A stretch of DNA of 64,000 nucleotides from Ruoffia tabacinasalis (GTDB taxonomy: Bacteria; Bacillota; Bacilli; Lactobacillales; Aerococcaceae). Positions 62,601 to 64,000 of this stretch are shown in pieces; positions within the stretch are counted from its first letter, which is position 1, and every line of letters starts with the position of its first letter. The notes under the pieces are model-generated. The model saw only the letters and a list, made by a program, of their open reading frames with translations. It ran no database searches and was not told where the DNA came from. The stretch spans positions 62,001 through 126,000 of the forward strand of contig NZ_JBHSHQ010000028.1 of NCBI RefSeq assembly GCF_042652985.1. The letters are read 5' to 3'. Made by a program: the position numbers and the translations under genes.

Positions 62601-63004
62601 ATAATGGCTTGTTCCATCTCACTCAGTCTTCCCGATGATATATATACTAAATCAGTGGCTTGTTGTTCAAGATAAGTCCAAACGTCTAAATCATCGATGT
62701 GATTATTTTCAACCATTCTTGATATTTTAATTAGATGGTGATAACCCGCTTCACTCTTTGCATAGAGCATAAATGGGTAACGCTCGTCTTGTCTGATACC
62801 GCCAATTAATGTAAGGTTTAAACCTATTAAAGGCTTTAAACCCATTTTATTCGCGCGTGTATAAAATTGTAACGCTCCATGAAGCACTTGATTATCAGCT
62901 AAACCAATCGCATCATAACCTAACCGTTTCGCTTCTTTAATATAATCATTGATTCTTAACGTACTACTCAAAAGTGAATACTCACTTTGAACATTCAATA
63001 ACAT
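59648..63004 (-). CDS. dnaE: DNA polymerase III alpha subunit DnaE
   Basis: A 1118-residue C-family polymerase. The order is N-terminal PHP domain, polymerase core (RIGPGRGSAAGSLVSYLL; MPDIDIDIPDNKRES with the catalytic Asp residues), and C-terminal OB and tau-binding parts. The PHP histidines and metal ligands are largely replaced (LLNVQSEYSLLSS instead of an HxH motif), so no metal site is expected. In Firmicutes DnaE extends RNA primers before PolC takes over. AGGAGGTGATCC, a near-full anti-16S match, precedes the ATG. Confidence 0.97.
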   Translation of the reverse strand: MLLNVQSEYSLLSSTLRINDYIKEAKRLGYDAIGLADNQVLHGALQFYTRANKMGLKPLIGLNLTLIGGIRQDERYPFMLYAKSEAGYHHLIKISRMVENNHIDDLDVWTYLEQQATDLVYISSGRLSEMEQAIIHEDDNHGREIVTYLKQVFGKNHVFMGMTIYPYNKSEVEMLSHFAQANHTQQVAAQLVNSLNVDEAFSLQILEAIKDNETIDHSLRYSKGSNFLFPKETLRSMYVDNGLQEVWDNTEKLVATLNVSIDSSQSYLPKYQAPDNLTSAEYVKALTFKQLDTIGKGQDEIYIQQLNHELQVIDRMGFSDYFLIVWDIIKYCHEKNIRIGPGRGSAAGSLVSYLLQITLVDPIEFDLLFERFLNPERYNMPDIDIDIPDNKRESVLKYIQKRYGHEQVAQIVTMGTFGAKASVRDTLRVIGADSDQLKRWSQAIPSDQNQLMTLERAVKQSNSLQAIVSESEFNRDIFKAAQTIEGLPRHNSTHAAAVVINDFPLDSIIPVKDRENDLLITQFTMNDVEQMGLLKMDFLGLRNLTILDNIIRNIKTNKNIDLLAQDIPMNDFETIKLFQEADTNGVFQFESDGIKDVLKRLKPENFEDIVAVNALYRPGPMKQIDSFIRRKHGKEKIEYVNDVLEPILNTTYGIIVYQEQVMRIVVDMAGFSLGEADILRRAMGKKQVDVMEKEREHFVNGAINKGHTEHAAKEVYNYIYEFSNYGFNRAHAVVYSTLAYQLAYLKANYTEEFYQAILNNGRSQSTSYNHYIQEAKHRLQKLLPLDINKSGAGFNVDEGLRIGFNSVNGVRGELIDHILEDRSQMGTYKSLLNFLHRLPLKLLKAEMISPLIYAGAFDGFGANRATLVHNLSAMIQSVEFSGQNINLFQEMEPKIDWKEDYSLIERLNYEKEALGFTISGHPLDAYKDIIENDPDFINISQALKSPLKKKIKLIAMVQNVKVIRTKKNDLMAFSTIGDEFYSVDVVVFPTIYQKSMQLLKENNILIVEGTVGVDRRENLQIVVDALKPVSEYKNNQKTPQQTNTIRRCFIQIEDFAQDQAKIENVKQLALDNFGPADIILVDRNRRTIQLDSPYTISYSYRVQQQLKEIFGQERVVFK

Positions 63005-63079
63005 CGGATCACCTCCTAATCATTCTCGTCAATATCATACCATATCACTCCTATTCCCTCTATCCTCAATCTTTGAGAG

Positions 63080-63118
63080 AGAAAAAACGCCTTGTTGGTT
63101 TTATCCAACAAAGCGCTC
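63080..63118 (-). terminator. Terminator of queA
   Basis: Complementary arms (about 63087-63099 and 63104-63115) include CTTGTTGG/CCAACAAAG. The minus-strand tail is GTTTTTTCTCTC. It lies just after queA. Confidence 0.85.
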
Positions 63119-63126
63119 TAATTTAC

Positions 63127-64000
63127 TTACAGAATTAACATCGCATCTCCAAAACTAAAGAATCGATATTCATTGTCTACCGCATGTCTATAGGCTTGCA
63201 GTGTTCGTTCTCGATTATAGAAGGCACTGACTAGCATAACTAGCGTCGATTGAGGTAAGTGGAAGTTCGTTATTAAATGATCCACCGCTTGAAACTCATA
63301 GCCAGGAGTAATAAAGATGGAAGTCCATCCTGAGCCTGCTTTAATGTCTCCATTATTATCGTGAGCAATGGTTTCTAAAGTTCTGACTGAGGTTGTTCCA
63401 ACCGCAACAATTTTTCCACCGTTGTCTTTTATTTTATTAATGCGTTTAGCACTTTCAGCACTTAAATTATAAAATTCAGCGTGCATTTCATGCTCTTCAA
63501 GCTTCTCTACCGATACAGGTCTAAATGTTCCTAAACCAACATGTAACGTTAATGGAATAATTTCGATTCCTTTTTCTTTTGCTTGATCAAATAACTCATT
63601 CGTAAAATGTAGCCCCGCTGTTGGAGCTGCGGCTGATCCGTTTTCTTTTGCATAAACCGTTTGATAACGATCTGGATCTTCGAGTCTTTCTTTGATATAA
63701 GGTGGCAGTGGCATTTGACCTAATGTTTCTAATATTTCTAAAAAGACACCTTCGTATTCAAATTCAATAATACGTCCACCATGATCTAACTCTTCTTTAA
63801 CTACTGCGCGAAGTTGAGCTTCTTTACCAAATTCGATGACCGTTCCAACTTTAGCACGACGAGCGTGTTTCACTAACACTTCCCATTCGTTCCCTTGAGT
63901 ATTATTTAGAAGTAATACTTCTAAATGTCCACCAGTATCTGGTTTCACACCAAAGATGCGTGCTGGAATCACTCGCGTCTCATTGACTACTAAAGCATCT
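63127..64000 (-). CDS. queA: S-adenosylmethionine:tRNA ribosyltransferase-isomerase (5' part outside window)
   Basis: 291 codons are visible; the frame runs off the right edge (reading VVNETRVIPARIFGVK near the edge, which is internal in the family). The motifs SAAAPTAGLHFT, LHVGLGTFRPVSVE and HLPQSTLVMLVSAF are typical for QueA. It moves ribose from SAM to preQ1 in tRNA, giving epoxyqueuosine. The GTG at 63972 is a Val codon, not a start. About 55 N-terminal residues are missing. A terminator follows. Confidence 0.97.
   Translation of the reverse strand, partial: DALVVNETRVIPARIFGVKPDTGGHLEVLLLNNTQGNEWEVLVKHARRAKVGTVIEFGKEAQLRAVVKEELDHGGRIIEFEYEGVFLEILETLGQMPLPPYIKERLEDPDRYQTVYAKENGSAAAPTAGLHFTNELFDQAKEKGIEIIPLTLHVGLGTFRPVSVEKLEEHEMHAEFYNLSAESAKRINKIKDNGGKIVAVGTTSVRTLETIAHDNNGDIKAGSGWTSIFITPGYEFQAVDHLITNFHLPQSTLVMLVSAFYNRERTLQAYRHAVDNEYRFFSFGDAMLIL

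Noticed and set aside
1..64000. CRISPR arrays, prophage genes, insertion sequences, tRNA or rRNA genes
   Set aside because: I looked for evenly spaced repeats, transposase or integrase genes other than xerD, and tRNA folds, and found none that I can support.

Overview
The window is a compact, low-GC chromosomal segment of a Gram-positive bacterium of the order Lactobacillales. Evidence: strong Shine-Dalgarno sites before most genes, lipoproteins and a PBP1A with Gram-positive architecture, an AddAB (RexAB) pair whose B subunit lacks iron-sulfur cysteines, a surface LysM protein of the SAG1386/EF1546 type beside cmk and rpsA, and Firmicutes gene orders (dnaG-sigA, ypmB-asnS-dnaD-nth, xerD-deoB-punA, scpA-scpB-rluB, lspA-rluD). 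A family such as Aerococcaceae or Carnobacteriaceae is plausible, but I cannot fix the genus. No prophage, insertion sequence, CRISPR array, tRNA or rRNA is visible; it is core genome with a few unusual genes.

Layout. 1-3.4 kb (minus): 5' part of a pyruvate kinase-like paralogue with an N-terminal extension, a DUF2786 protein, rluD and lspA. 3.4-5.5 kb (plus): two lipoproteins (YkyA-like, DUF4015 glycoside hydrolase-like). 5.5-16.3 kb (minus): addA-addB, a thioesterase, pepT, a Nif3-like protein and trmK. 16.5-19.6 kb (minus): a PEB1-type Asp/Glu ABC transporter, then a flavin oxidoreductase. 21.2 kb (plus): lplA. 22.3-29.9 kb (minus): sigA, dnaG, a UMF1-type transporter, ysxC, clpX and tig. 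30.2-33.3 kb (plus): recU-PBP1A. 33.4-34.8 kb: an unknown membrane protein and an ECF S component. 34.8-43.8 kb (minus): nth, dnaD, asnS, ypmB, a DinG-like protein, cca, ypiB and ypiA. 44-48.7 kb (minus): hup, der, rpsA, cmk and a LysM protein. 49-52.5 kb (minus): ribU under an FMN riboswitch, rluB, scpB, scpA and a GNAT protein. 52.7-59.5 kb (minus): punA, deoB, xerD, cvfB, pyk and pfkA. 59.6-64 kb (minus): dnaE and the 3' part of queA.

How the genes fit together. Most encode housekeeping functions: replication and repair (dnaG, dnaD, dnaE, addAB, recU, nth, xerD, scpAB), translation and RNA modification (rpsA, der, ysxC, rluD, rluB, trmK, cca, asnS, queA), protein quality control (tig, clpX), wall synthesis (PBP1A), nucleoside salvage (deoB, punA), glycolysis (pfkA-pyk), and uptake of amino acids and vitamins (Asp/Glu ABC transporter, RibU, another ECF S component, LplA).

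Points that stand out: (1) a full-length DinG homologue with an intact DEDDh exonuclease but no recognisable Walker A, DEAH or motif VI; (2) an endonuclease III that ends before completing its iron-sulfur cysteine set; (3) a second pyruvate kinase-like gene with the potassium-independent lysine signature; (4) differently placed cre-like sites at the two pyruvate kinase loci, suggesting different CcpA control; (5) a transporter binding protein without a lipobox; (6) a perfect 25-bp palindrome upstream of that transporter operon.
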